In this document: one piece after another, positions 32,992 to 41,936 of the stretch
Position numbering within the stretch: position 1 is the first letter of the stretch
Layout of the letters: each line of letters begins with the position of its first letter
DNA from: Phytoactinopolyspora alkaliphila
Lineage (GTDB): Bacteria > Actinomycetota > Actinomycetes > Jiangellales > Jiangellaceae
Direction: 5' to 3'
Assembly (NCBI RefSeq): GCF_010550695.1
Contig: NZ_JAAGOB010000003.1
Coordinates: 1-64,000 of the forward strand
Length of the DNA stretch: 64,000 nt
Made by a program: the position numbers and the translations under genes
The notes under the pieces: generated by a model
Databases searched by the model: none
Told to the model about the DNA's origin: nothing
Seen by the model: only the letters and a program-made list of their open reading frames with translations

Positions 32992-34326
32992 ATGACTGCC
33001 ATCACCACCGGTGCACGGTGCGCGCTGGCCGCCGGTCTCGTCGTCGTCCTCGGCGCTTGCGGGCTGAGCGACGGAGAATCCGGTGATCCGGACCAGGCAG
33101 AGACCACGCCGGACTCGGGTGAGCCGGCCGAGTTGTCCGGCGAGATCACCTTCTCCACCCTGCAGCTCTCCCCGGACTTCGACGACTACATCAACGCCGT
33201 GATCGCCGACTTCGAGGCGCTGCACGACGGCGTGACGGTCAACTGGGTCGACCTGCCGTTCGAAGGAGCAACGGAACGGCTGCTCGCCGACGCGAGCGCC
33301 GGAGAGCTCCCCGATGTCATGAATCTCAATCCTGACCTGGCCTATCCGCTGGCGAACGAAGGTACGTTCATCGACCTCGACCAGGCCGCAGGCGATGTCC
33401 GGGAGAGCTATATTCCAGGCGCGTGGGACAGCTTCCGGTACCCGGGACACGAAGGCGCCTACGGGTTTCCGTGGTACCTGACCAGCGAACTGACCATGTA
33501 CAACGCGGACCTCTTCGAGGAGGCCGGCCTGGACCGGGAGGCCGCGCCGGAGTCCTTCGAGGAACTGTTCGCGGCAGCGAGGACGGTCGCCGAGCAGACC
33601 GGCGCGCACGGCATGCACCTGGCCCTGGAGAACCGCTTCATCACGGACCTCCGCAAGCGCGGCGTCGAGATCACCGACCCGGATGCCACCGCGGCGACGT
33701 TCAACACGCCGGAGGCCGTCGCCCACGTCGCCGAGTTGCGCGCCCTGTACGAGGACGGCGCCATCTCCGCCGACTCCGTCACCGAAGGGCACCGGCAGGA
33801 GATTGAGGCGTACCAGGGCGGCCAGATCGCACTGTTCCCGAGTGGCCCGAACTTCCTCAACATCATCGAGGAGAACGCTCCGGACATCGCTGAAGCCACC
33901 ATGGTGGGCCCGCAGATCACCGGCGAGCGAGGCGTCACCGGAATGTCGGTGATGGGCCTACTGGTCCCCGCGAGCACGGACAACCGCGACCTGGCCCTGG
34001 AGTTCGCGGCATTCATGACCAACGGTGAGAACCAGCTCGACTTCGCCCGTGAGGTATTGATCTTCCCCAGCGTGACCGCTGCCCTGCAGGACGAGCATTT
34101 CACCGCGCGGGAGGGCGAGGACTCGATGGTCGCCGAGGCCATCCGGATCACCGCGGAGCAACTGCCCCAGGCGGAGAACCTGCGCCCGGTGGTGGTCGAC
34201 GACGAGGTGAACCAGGCGGTGATCTCCAACGTCCAGGGCGCGATCCTGGGGCAGCTGACCCCAGAAGAGGCACTCGAGGCAGCGGAAGCCGAGGTCAACG
34301 ACATTCTGGATCGCCGCAACCAATGA
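32992..34326 (+). CDS. sugar ABC transporter substrate-binding lipoprotein
   Basis: The 444-residue family 1 solute-binding lipoprotein has a lipobox VLGAC with Cys at 23 and an acidic tether. The mature domain includes NAVIADFEALHDGVTVNWVD and YGFPWYLTSELTMYNADLFE. ATG 32992 follows GGAGG at 32981-32985; the frame opens two codons earlier at a TTG. It delivers a sugar to the permeases at 34364 and 35230. Context (NanE, kinase, glycosidases) suggests an amino-sugar-containing ligand. Confidence 0.92.
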   Translation: MTAITTGARCALAAGLVVVLGACGLSDGESGDPDQAETTPDSGEPAELSGEITFSTLQLSPDFDDYINAVIADFEALHDGVTVNWVDLPFEGATERLLADASAGELPDVMNLNPDLAYPLANEGTFIDLDQAAGDVRESYIPGAWDSFRYPGHEGAYGFPWYLTSELTMYNADLFEEAGLDREAAPESFEELFAAARTVAEQTGAHGMHLALENRFITDLRKRGVEITDPDATAATFNTPEAVAHVAELRALYEDGAISADSVTEGHRQEIEAYQGGQIALFPSGPNFLNIIEENAPDIAEATMVGPQITGERGVTGMSVMGLLVPASTDNRDLALEFAAFMTNGENQLDFAREVLIFPSVTAALQDEHFTAREGEDSMVAEAIRITAEQLPQAENLRPVVVDDEVNQAVISNVQGAILGQLTPEEALEAAEAEVNDILDRRNQ

Positions 34327-34363
34327 GGGTAAGGACGGACGCGGTGAAGAGGGGCGTGACGGC

Positions 34364-35233
34364 GTGATCGGTCGCCGATGGTATGTGCCATGGCTGTTTC
34401 TACTGCCCTCGCTGCTGGTGCTCGGGGTCTTCTACTGGTGGCCCATCGCGAACACCGGAGTGTTGTCCATGACGGACGCGCACGCGATCCGGGGCGGTTC
34501 GTTCACCGGGCTCGACAACTTCGTCCGGCTCGCGGGGGATCCGTTCTTCCGGAACGCACTGAAGAACAGCGCGGTCTTCACCATCGGCGTCGTTCCGCTC
34601 CTGGTCATCCTCCCGCTTCTGCTCGCCGTACTCGTCAACGCGAAGCTGCCCGGCATGTCCTTCTTCCGGACTGTCTTCTTCTCGCCGGTGGTCGCGTCGA
34701 TGGTGGTCGCCGCGTTGCTCTGGGGATGGATGCTGCGCTCGGACGGACTGTTCAACTGGGTCCTGATCCGGCTGCAGATCCTCAACGAGCCGGTGGGCTG
34801 GTTGACCGACCCGGCGCTGGCGCTGATCAGCGTCATGTTCGTCACCGTGTGGAAGGGGCTCGGCTATTACATGATCATTTATCTGGCCGGGTTGCAGAAC
34901 GTGCCGGAGGAACTGCACGAGGCCGCCACCGTGGACGGGGCCGGGGCATTCCGCCGGCTGTGGTCGATCACGGTCCCGTTGCTGCGCCCCACCATGGTCC
35001 TGGTCGCCACGCTGGCGGCGATCAGCGCGATCAAGGTGTTCACCGAGGTGTTCGTACTCACCGGCGGCGGCCCGCGACGCTCCAGCCAGACACTCGTGCC
35101 GTACATCTACGAGCGGGGAATCGTCGGGCTGGAGATGGGTTACGCCTCGGCGATGAGCATTGTCCTGTTCGCCCTGGTGCTGGTGTTCACGGTGCTTGCC
35201 GGCCGCCTGACCAGGAAGAGAGCGCAAGCATGA
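34364..35233 (+). CDS. sugar ABC transporter permease (MalF type)
   Basis: The 289-residue permease has six predicted helices and the EAA loop EAATVDGAGAFRRLWSITVP. The N-terminus is very short before the first helix (WYVPWLFLLPSLLVLGVFYW). The start is GTG 34364, 37 bases after the binding protein gene. The stop overlaps the next permease start as ATGA. No ATPase gene is present in the locus. Confidence 0.92.
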   Translation: MIGRRWYVPWLFLLPSLLVLGVFYWWPIANTGVLSMTDAHAIRGGSFTGLDNFVRLAGDPFFRNALKNSAVFTIGVVPLLVILPLLLAVLVNAKLPGMSFFRTVFFSPVVASMVVAALLWGWMLRSDGLFNWVLIRLQILNEPVGWLTDPALALISVMFVTVWKGLGYYMIIYLAGLQNVPEELHEAATVDGAGAFRRLWSITVPLLRPTMVLVATLAAISAIKVFTEVFVLTGGGPRRSSQTLVPYIYERGIVGLEMGYASAMSIVLFALVLVFTVLAGRLTRKRAQA

Positions 35234-36132
35234 GCGCGACCACACGGCAACCGCCCAAGGCCGGCCGGCCCCGCTCCGTCGCGTCCCCGGCGCAGCGCGG
35301 CACGAAGGCGAGGGTGGCGGCCGGCATCGGCGGCCGCTACGTTCTGCTGCTGGTGGTGCTCGCCGTCACCGTCGGACCGTTCGCGTGGCAGGTGTCGACG
35401 TCTCTCAAGGGCCTGGGCGAGAACATCTTCGCCTTCCCTCCCCAGCTCGTTCCGGATGAGCCGACGCTGCGCAACTACGCGCGAGTGGCTGAAGCGATCC
35501 CGCTATGGCGCTACCTGGGCAATTCCACGATCGTCGCCACCGCGGTGACGCTCACGAACTGCCTGTTCGGGGCGATGGCCGGATACGCCCTCGCGCGGAT
35601 GCGGTTCCGGGGCCGGAACGCGCTGTTCGCTGCGATGATCGCTACCCTGATCATTCCGTTCGAAGTGATCATGATCTCGGTGTTCCTGGTGACTCGCGGT
35701 CTCGGGCTGATCAATACCCTGGCCGGCGCGATGCTCCCGCTCGCGATCAGCGTGCTGTCCATCTTCATCATGCGCCAGGCGTTCCTCGCCCTGCCCCGCG
35801 AGGTCGAAGAGGCAGCGCGAGTCGACGGCGCGGGCGAGTGGCAGACGTTCTGGCGGATCGGATTGCCGTCGGTGCGTGGCTCTCTCGCGGTGGTGGCGAT
35901 CTTCTCGTTCATGTTCGCCTGGGATGACTTCCTGTGGCCGCTGATCGTACTGCGTGATCCGCAGAACTTCACGCTCACGGTGGGACTGGTGTTCCTGGAG
36001 AACCAGTTCTCCGCGGACCAGCGCCTGGTTGCGGCGGGGACGGTCATCTCGATCATTCCGGTGCTGGCCTTGTTCGTGTTCTTGCAGCGCCAGTTCTTCC
36101 GGGGCGTCGGTCAAGCCGCAGTGAAGGGATAG
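35230..36132 (+). CDS. sugar ABC transporter permease (MalG type)
   Basis: The 300-residue permease has a basic N-terminal tail of about 35 residues, six helices, and the EAA loop EAARVDGAGEWQTFWRIGLP. It partners the upstream permease. ATG 35230 overlaps that gene's stop by four bases. The C-terminal end GVGQAAVKG is typical of the family. The gene is followed after three bases by the DUF4127 gene, so importer and enzymes form one operon. Confidence 0.92.
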   Translation: MSATTRQPPKAGRPRSVASPAQRGTKARVAAGIGGRYVLLLVVLAVTVGPFAWQVSTSLKGLGENIFAFPPQLVPDEPTLRNYARVAEAIPLWRYLGNSTIVATAVTLTNCLFGAMAGYALARMRFRGRNALFAAMIATLIIPFEVIMISVFLVTRGLGLINTLAGAMLPLAISVLSIFIMRQAFLALPREVEEAARVDGAGEWQTFWRIGLPSVRGSLAVVAIFSFMFAWDDFLWPLIVLRDPQNFTLTVGLVFLENQFSADQRLVAAGTVISIIPVLALFVFLQRQFFRGVGQAAVKG

Positions 36133-36135
36133 CAC

Positions 36136-37629
36136 ATGCGTATCCTGCTCCTCCCGCCCGACGAGCGGCCGGTCTCTACCACGTTGCCCCGTATGGTCGG
36201 TGCATGTGCGGGCGTCGACGTCGTCCTGCCGCCGCCCCACCTGCTGCCGGCGTTCCGCCGCCCGGCCGAGTGCGATGCGCTGGCCACCTGGCTGGTGGAC
36301 GAGGCGCCCGCCGCGGACGCGGTGATCGTCTCCCTCGACCTGCTCGGGCACGGCGGGCTTGTTCCGTCCCGGCTGACCGACTGCCCCGCCACCGACGTCG
36401 TGACGAGACTCGGCGCCCTGCGCACGCTGCCCATCCGGGCCGGGACGCCGTTGTACGCGGCCATGGTCGTGACCAGGGTGCCGGACCTCGACGACGCGAC
36501 CGAGGAGCCGGATTACTGGTCCCGGCACGGGCGTGCCATTCATGCGTTGTCTGCTCGCTTGAGCGAGCGGCCGGCGTCCCCGGCCAGCGGCCCGGAAGGC
36601 GATTCGGCAGATGACCCGGTGCGCGCAGGGATACCGGCGGACGTCGTCGGCGACTGGCTCAACCGCCGGCTGCGCAACCACGTGGCCAACCTGGCGGCGC
36701 TGGAGCTGGTCTCGGACGGAACCGTCGACCTCCTGGCGCTGACCGCGGACGACACCGCGCCACTCGGGTTGCCGGCCGTCGAACGATCCTGGCTGGAGGG
36801 GTGGAGCGCACGGCTACGGATGGCCGGTCGGGTGTTTCACTATCCGGGCGCTGATGAGGTGCCCAGCATTCTGGTCGTCAGGCTGGCGGCCCGGGGTTAC
36901 AGGCCTCGAGTCGCGATCCACGCCGCAGACCTCCCAGGGCTGGCCCGGGTAGCTCCATACGAAGACCAGCCCATCCTCGACACGGTGACCGCTCAGGTGA
37001 ACGTCGCCGGCGGGGTGGTGGTCGAGGACAACAGCCAGGCCGATCTGATCCTCGCGGTGCATACGCCGACGGGCGGCAGTGGCGACTGGGCCCTGTCGCC
37101 GCCGGATCCGGAGACGCTGAAAGCGGGGGTGGCGCCGCGGCTGGCCGAGGACATCACCGGGATGATCACCGCCGGGCATCAGGTCGCGCTCGCCGACTGT
37201 GCGTGGCCCAACGGGGGTGATCCGACACTGGTGGCGGCGCTGGGCGCGCATGGAGCACTGTCGCGACTGGCCGGCTACGCGGGCTGGAACACCGCCGGCA
37301 ACTCGATCGGCTCCGCGCTCGCCCAGGCGTTCAGCCGGCTGGCCGACTTCGGCACGGACAGCGCACATCGCGCCGAGGCACACGAACGGCTGCTCTGCCA
37401 CCGGCTTCTCGAAGACGTCGGGTACCAGGCCGGGCTGCGCGCCGGGATCGCCGCGCTAGCCCACGACCAGCCCGATGCCGCGGCCGCAGTGCTGGAACGG
37501 CGGCTTGCGGAGGAGATCAGCCGGTACGGCGACCTCTCGCAGCAGTGGCGGGTACGTCCCGGCAGCGTCCGCCTTCCGTGGCGCCGGGCCTTCGAATGCG
37601 ACTTCGATCTGGAACGGACCGGCGCATGA
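36136..37629 (+). CDS. DUF4127 family protein
   Basis: The 497-residue protein begins MRILLLPPDERPVSTTLPR, the hallmark N-terminus of DUF4127, and continues with SLDLLGHGGLVPSR, LALTADDTAPLGLPAVER, GADEVPSILVVRLAARG and GYAGWNTAGNSIGSALAQA. The repeated short acidic and His motifs suggest a metal-dependent enzyme, but no biochemical role is known to me. It lies in the importer operon, immediately upstream of and overlapping (ATGA) the FAD oxidoreductase gene. No signal peptide is seen, so it probably acts on an imported sugar in the cytoplasm. Confidence 0.8.
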   Translation: MRILLLPPDERPVSTTLPRMVGACAGVDVVLPPPHLLPAFRRPAECDALATWLVDEAPAADAVIVSLDLLGHGGLVPSRLTDCPATDVVTRLGALRTLPIRAGTPLYAAMVVTRVPDLDDATEEPDYWSRHGRAIHALSARLSERPASPASGPEGDSADDPVRAGIPADVVGDWLNRRLRNHVANLAALELVSDGTVDLLALTADDTAPLGLPAVERSWLEGWSARLRMAGRVFHYPGADEVPSILVVRLAARGYRPRVAIHAADLPGLARVAPYEDQPILDTVTAQVNVAGGVVVEDNSQADLILAVHTPTGGSGDWALSPPDPETLKAGVAPRLAEDITGMITAGHQVALADCAWPNGGDPTLVAALGAHGALSRLAGYAGWNTAGNSIGSALAQAFSRLADFGTDSAHRAEAHERLLCHRLLEDVGYQAGLRAGIAALAHDQPDAAAAVLERRLAEEISRYGDLSQQWRVRPGSVRLPWRRAFECDFDLERTGA

Positions 37630-39485
37630 ACGGCATCGACATCGTGGACGCGGACGTCGCCGTCATCGGAGGCGGCCTCGGCGGGATAGCCGCTGCCCTC
37701 GCCGCGTGCGAGACCGGTGCGCGCGTGGTGCTGACCGAAGCGACCGACCGGCTCGGCGGTCAGATCACCACGCAGGCGGTGTCAGCTCTCGACGAGCATC
37801 CTCTGGTGGAGACCACTGGCGTCACTCGTAGCTATCGGCGGTTACGCGACGGCATCCGGGCTCGCTACGCGGCCCAGCTCGCCGGCCTGCCCGGCGTCGA
37901 CGACGTGGTCCGTCGCGAGGCCGCAGCGAACCCTGGTGGCGGTTGGGTCAGCCGGCTCTGTTTCGAGCCCGCTGTCGCGGAAGCGGTCATCGCCGACCTG
38001 CTCGCCCCCCACGTCGAATCGGGCCGGCTCGTCACGCACCGGGGTGTCGCGCCCACCGCGTGCGCCATGTCGGCCGACCGGATCCGGGCCGTGGACCTCG
38101 CGCCGGCCGCTGGCGAGATCTCCGTGATCGGAACCGAGCCGCCACCGGCCGCGGTGCTACGGGTCCGGGCGGCCGTCGTCGTCGACGCGACCGAACTCGG
38201 CGATCTGCTCCCTCTCGCCGGCGCGCCGTGGGTCACCGGGGCCGAAGCGCGGGCCGACACCGGCGAGCCACACGCCACTGCCGGGGGGCCGGAGCCTACG
38301 CGCACCCAATCATTGACCTGGTGCGCTGCTCTGACGCTCGCAGCCCAGCCGGGGCAGCCGGTTCCCGAACCGGGAGGCTATGCGCGATGGCGGGAGACAC
38401 AGCCGTTCACCCTCGAGGTTCCGGATCACCTGGGCCGGCCACGTCCCTTCCGGGTGTTCACGGACGGCCCAGGTGGGCTGCCGCCGTTCTGGACCTACCG
38501 GCGGATCCGCGCCGCGGCCACCGTGGGCGGTCCCGAGACCGTGCTACTTAACTGGGCTTCGCACGACTACGTGGACCGCGACCTGGTGGGCGCCGATGGA
38601 GCCGGCCGGAAGGTCATCGCCGACGAGGCCCGGCGCCTCACCCTGAGCTTCGTCAGATGGCTGCAGACGGAGGTGCCGCGCGACGACGGCGACGGTCACG
38701 GGTACCCGGAGATCCAGCTGGCTTCTCAGGCTCTGGGCACGGATGACGGCCTGGCCGCAGCCCCCTACGTCCGGGAGTCACGCCGCCTCCTGGCCCGCTC
38801 ACGTGTGGTCGAGCAGGAGATGTCGGCCGACTGTGTGCCGTCAGTGCGGGCGCTGCCGCGGCTGGATGCCGTGGGTGTCGGCTGGTACCACCTCGACCTG
38901 CACGCACGGGTCGGTGACAGCACCGGCATGTATGCCGAGAGCCGCCCGTTCACCGTTCCGTTCTCCGCCATGGTCGCCCGCTCCCCGGTCAATCTCGTCG
39001 CAGCCGCGAAGAACATCGGCACCACACACATCACCAACGGCGCCTACCGGGTGCACCACGTCGAGTGGGCGATCGGCGAAGCCGCCGGGGTCGCTGCGGC
39101 CCGGTGCGCGATGAACGGTATGGCGGCCTCTGCCGTGGCCGACGACCCGCCCGCGATCGCCGCGCTCCAGCTGGATCTTGCCCGGCGCGGTGCGCCGTCG
39201 GCATGGGCGACCGACGTGGATTCCGATGATCCGCTTTTCGCCGGTCTGCAGATGCTCGCCGTGTACGCGCTGGCCGCCGGTGCGCGGACCGACGACCTCG
39301 ATCTCGGGCCAACCCGAGCGACCGGGCCGGACGCCGGGGCATTGGCATCCGCCGTCGCCACGGTGCGCGGGCATCTCGGTCTCGACCCGGCGACGACGAC
39401 GGTCACCTGGGAGGACGCCGCCGCACGCCTTGTCTCTGACCTCCCCGAACCCCACGCGATCTGGAGAGCTCGTGCACAGACCTGA
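37626..39485 (+). CDS. FAD-dependent oxidoreductase (FAD_oxidored family)
   Basis: The 619-residue protein has an N-terminal dinucleotide-binding motif VAVIGGGLGGIAAALAACE (about residues 11-29), LTEATDRLGGQITTQAVS, and the second FAD-contact region VDATELGDLLPLAG typical of PF12831 proteins. The C-terminal FAD motif is around NIGTTHITNGAYRVHHVEWA. Family members occur in sugar and sugar-acid catabolic operons and some oxidise glycosidic or free sugar hydroxyls. ATG 37626 overlaps the DUF4127 stop. The likely substrate is the imported amino sugar or its oligomer; this is inference. Confidence 0.85.
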   Translation: MNGIDIVDADVAVIGGGLGGIAAALAACETGARVVLTEATDRLGGQITTQAVSALDEHPLVETTGVTRSYRRLRDGIRARYAAQLAGLPGVDDVVRREAAANPGGGWVSRLCFEPAVAEAVIADLLAPHVESGRLVTHRGVAPTACAMSADRIRAVDLAPAAGEISVIGTEPPPAAVLRVRAAVVVDATELGDLLPLAGAPWVTGAEARADTGEPHATAGGPEPTRTQSLTWCAALTLAAQPGQPVPEPGGYARWRETQPFTLEVPDHLGRPRPFRVFTDGPGGLPPFWTYRRIRAAATVGGPETVLLNWASHDYVDRDLVGADGAGRKVIADEARRLTLSFVRWLQTEVPRDDGDGHGYPEIQLASQALGTDDGLAAAPYVRESRRLLARSRVVEQEMSADCVPSVRALPRLDAVGVGWYHLDLHARVGDSTGMYAESRPFTVPFSAMVARSPVNLVAAAKNIGTTHITNGAYRVHHVEWAIGEAAGVAAARCAMNGMAASAVADDPPAIAALQLDLARRGAPSAWATDVDSDDPLFAGLQMLAVYALAAGARTDDLDLGPTRATGPDAGALASAVATVRGHLGLDPATTTVTWEDAAARLVSDLPEPHAIWRARAQT

Positions 39486-40158
39486 AACCGGCCCGCTCGC
39501 CACCATCGAAGGTGGACTCATCGTCTCCTGCCAGGCGCCGCCGGACGATCCCATGTCCGGCCCCGGCGTCATGGCGAAGATGGCGGCGACGGTCGTGGCG
39601 GCAGGGGCCCGCGCCGTCCGGGTCGAAGGGCTCGACGATCTGCGTGCCGTGCGAGCGGCCGTCGATGTCCCGGTGGTGGGGCTTTGGAAAGTGGGCAACG
39701 ACGGCGTCTACATCACCCCGACCGTCGACCATGCGCTGGCGGTGGCGGCGACCGGGGCAGAGATCGTCGCGCTCGACGCGACCGCTCGCCCGCGTCCCGA
39801 CGGGCGGAGCCTCGCCGAGACCGTCGCAGCCGTACATGAGAAGACCCCGGCCCTGGTCATGGCGGATATCTCGTCGTACGACGAGGGAGTGGCCGCCGTG
39901 GAGGCGGGTGCTGACGTGATCGCGACCACGCTCGCGGGCTACACCATGCACGACGCAGTCCCGGACGGACCGGACCTCGCGCTCCTCACCGCCCTCGCGA
40001 GGGACTTGCCGGTACCCGTGGTCTGCGAAGGACGCATCTCCACGCCTCGCGCCGCCGGTGCGGCACGTCGCGCCGGGGCGTTCGCCGTCGTCGTCGGCAC
40101 CGCGATCACCCGCCCGCACGTCATCGCCGCCGGCTTCGTCGAGGCCGTCGAGGAATGA
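39472..40158 (+). CDS. nanE: N-acetylmannosamine-6-phosphate 2-epimerase (NanE-like)
   Basis: The 228-residue TIM-barrel protein carries NanE features: LIVSCQAPPDDPM and MAKMAATVVAAGARAVRVEG at the start, VVGLWKVGNDGVYITPTVD, ALDATARPRPDG, MADISSYDEGVAA, ATTLAGYT and CEGRISTPRAA. NanE converts ManNAc-6-phosphate to GlcNAc-6-phosphate. The start is GTG 39472, which overlaps the FAD oxidoreductase gene by 14 bases. Its presence with a GlcNAc-type kinase argues that the locus feeds a ManNAc-like sugar into GlcNAc catabolism. No sialic acid lyase (NanA) is present. Confidence 0.88.
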   Translation: MHRPETGPLATIEGGLIVSCQAPPDDPMSGPGVMAKMAATVVAAGARAVRVEGLDDLRAVRAAVDVPVVGLWKVGNDGVYITPTVDHALAVAATGAEIVALDATARPRPDGRSLAETVAAVHEKTPALVMADISSYDEGVAAVEAGADVIATTLAGYTMHDAVPDGPDLALLTALARDLPVPVVCEGRISTPRAAGAARRAGAFAVVVGTAITRPHVIAAGFVEAVEE

Positions 40159-40181
40159 TCCCCCACCCGAAGGAGAGATCC

Positions 40182-41909
40182 GTGAGACCGACGCATATCG
40201 CCGCTCTTGCCACCGCCGTGTCCCTGATGGTCGCGGGTGCGGCAGCGGCCGCGCCAGACGAACCCGGCAGATCGGGACAGCAGGACGGACAGGCTGCAGA
40301 CCCTGACCGGAAAGGCGCCGACAATGGCCGCCGCCAGGTGCTGTCGAATCTGATCGGCCACGACCGCCACGCCGGCCGGGTTCTCTGGTATGACCTGTCG
40401 GCCAATGTCGAGAACCTGGACACGCCGGAGAAGGTGGCGACGATGGTGGGCAAGACCGCCGACGCCGGCTTCGACACCATCGTGCTCGACGTCGGCAACT
40501 ACACCGGCTTTGTCGCGTACGAGTCCGAGATCGCGCCGCACATCAGCGAGTCGGCCACCTACGCGGGCCGCACCTATCCGGCCGGGTACGACCTTCTGGA
40601 GGAAGTCCTCGAGGCCGCCGAAGATCGCGGTGTGCAGGTCCATGCGAACCTCAACGTCTTCGCCCAGGGCGCCACGTCCGCCGGCGAGGGGCCGGCATTC
40701 GACAATCCGGAATGGCAGTCGGTCTTCTACGAGGGCCGGCGCATGGCGGCGGCCGGGACCGCGAGCTACCCGATCACGGGCACCAACCTGGAGCGGGGCA
40801 CCGACCAGCTTGTCCTTTACACATCCGACGAGCACGACGTATCACCGGCGAACCGCTGGGGCGCGGAGGCGGCCGTCGTCGATGGCGTGGTCATCGAGCT
40901 ACGCGACCGAGCGGAGGACGATTCCCCGCCCATGCCGGTCCCGGAGAACGGTGTGGTGCTGTCGGGGCACGGCGCGGCTCGGGAGTGGCTTGTCGCGAAC
41001 GCTGTGGAAGGCGCCTCGATCGACCTGTCGCAGACCGACACCCGTCTGGTTCCTGCCGCTGATCACCAGGCCCAATTCGCCACCTTCGTCAACCCGCTTC
41101 GCGACGACGTCCGTGCCTACGCGCAGTCACTGATCACCGAGATCGTCGAGAGGTACGACGTGGACGGCGTGGTGCTCGACCGCACCAGATACGCCAGTCA
41201 GTATGCGGACTTCTCGCCGGAGAGCCGAGCGGCGTTCGAAGAGCGGATCGGGGCACCGGTCGCCGAGTGGCCCGAGGACATTTTCGAGATTGTCTTCACC
41301 GACACCGGACAGGAGATCGAGCGCGGGCCGCTCTTCCAGGACTGGCTCGAGTTCCGGGCCTCTGTGATCACCGACTTCGTCGACGACACGAGCGCACTGG
41401 TGCGCGAGATCGACCCGGACGTGACGTACTCGACCTACGCCGGCGCCTGGTATCCGCTGTACTGGCACGAGGGCGTGAACTGGGGGAGCCGAAACTACCA
41501 GCCGGATCTTGACTGGGCCGGTCCCGGGTACGGCGCCACCGGCTACGCCGAGTCGCTCGACTTCTTCATGGCCGGCACCTACTTCGAGGACGTGACCCGT
41601 GACGAGGCCGTCGACTCGGGACGACCGGAGGACTGGTACAGCGTCGAAGGATCCGCGGAGATCGCGATGGAAGCCACCGACCTGGCGACCTTCGTCTACG
41701 GCAGCTTGTTCGTCCTGCAGTACGAGGACGACGAGGACCGGTTCCGCCGCGCCATGGAGATGGCGATGGAGCGGACGCACGGTCTCATGGTCTTCGACCT
41801 CGTCTACCTGGAGATGTACGACTGGTGGCACATCGTGGCCGAGGTCCTGGATCGACCGGGCGCGTCTCCGCACACCAACCCCGGATTCCTGGAGCTCGTG
41901 CGCCGGTAG
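40182..41909 (+). CDS. secreted GHL10-like glycoside hydrolase family protein
   Basis: The 575-residue exported protein has a signal peptide (THIAALATAVSLMVAGAAAAA) and a TIM-barrel of the GHL10/DUF187 type: GFDTIVLDVGNYTGF, then VQVHANLNVFAQG, VDGVVLDRTRYASQY. A beta module of about 70 residues is inserted near 205-280 (QLVLYTSDEHDVSPANRWGA, then GVVLSGHGAAREWL). GTG 40182 follows AAGGAGAG (40170-40177); the frame opens earlier inside nanE. It likely trims an extracellular glycan to feed the importer. The substrate is unknown. Confidence 0.8.
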   Translation: MRPTHIAALATAVSLMVAGAAAAAPDEPGRSGQQDGQAADPDRKGADNGRRQVLSNLIGHDRHAGRVLWYDLSANVENLDTPEKVATMVGKTADAGFDTIVLDVGNYTGFVAYESEIAPHISESATYAGRTYPAGYDLLEEVLEAAEDRGVQVHANLNVFAQGATSAGEGPAFDNPEWQSVFYEGRRMAAAGTASYPITGTNLERGTDQLVLYTSDEHDVSPANRWGAEAAVVDGVVIELRDRAEDDSPPMPVPENGVVLSGHGAAREWLVANAVEGASIDLSQTDTRLVPAADHQAQFATFVNPLRDDVRAYAQSLITEIVERYDVDGVVLDRTRYASQYADFSPESRAAFEERIGAPVAEWPEDIFEIVFTDTGQEIERGPLFQDWLEFRASVITDFVDDTSALVREIDPDVTYSTYAGAWYPLYWHEGVNWGSRNYQPDLDWAGPGYGATGYAESLDFFMAGTYFEDVTRDEAVDSGRPEDWYSVEGSAEIAMEATDLATFVYGSLFVLQYEDDEDRFRRAMEMAMERTHGLMVFDLVYLEMYDWWHIVAEVLDRPGASPHTNPGFLELVRR

Positions 41910-41936
41910 GCGCCGGGTCCGCGACAAGGAGGAACC

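Noticed and set aside
39472-40158. Sialic acid (nan) catabolic locus
   Set aside because: NanE and a kinase are present but there is no NanA lyase, sialidase signature or NagA/NagB gene in the window.
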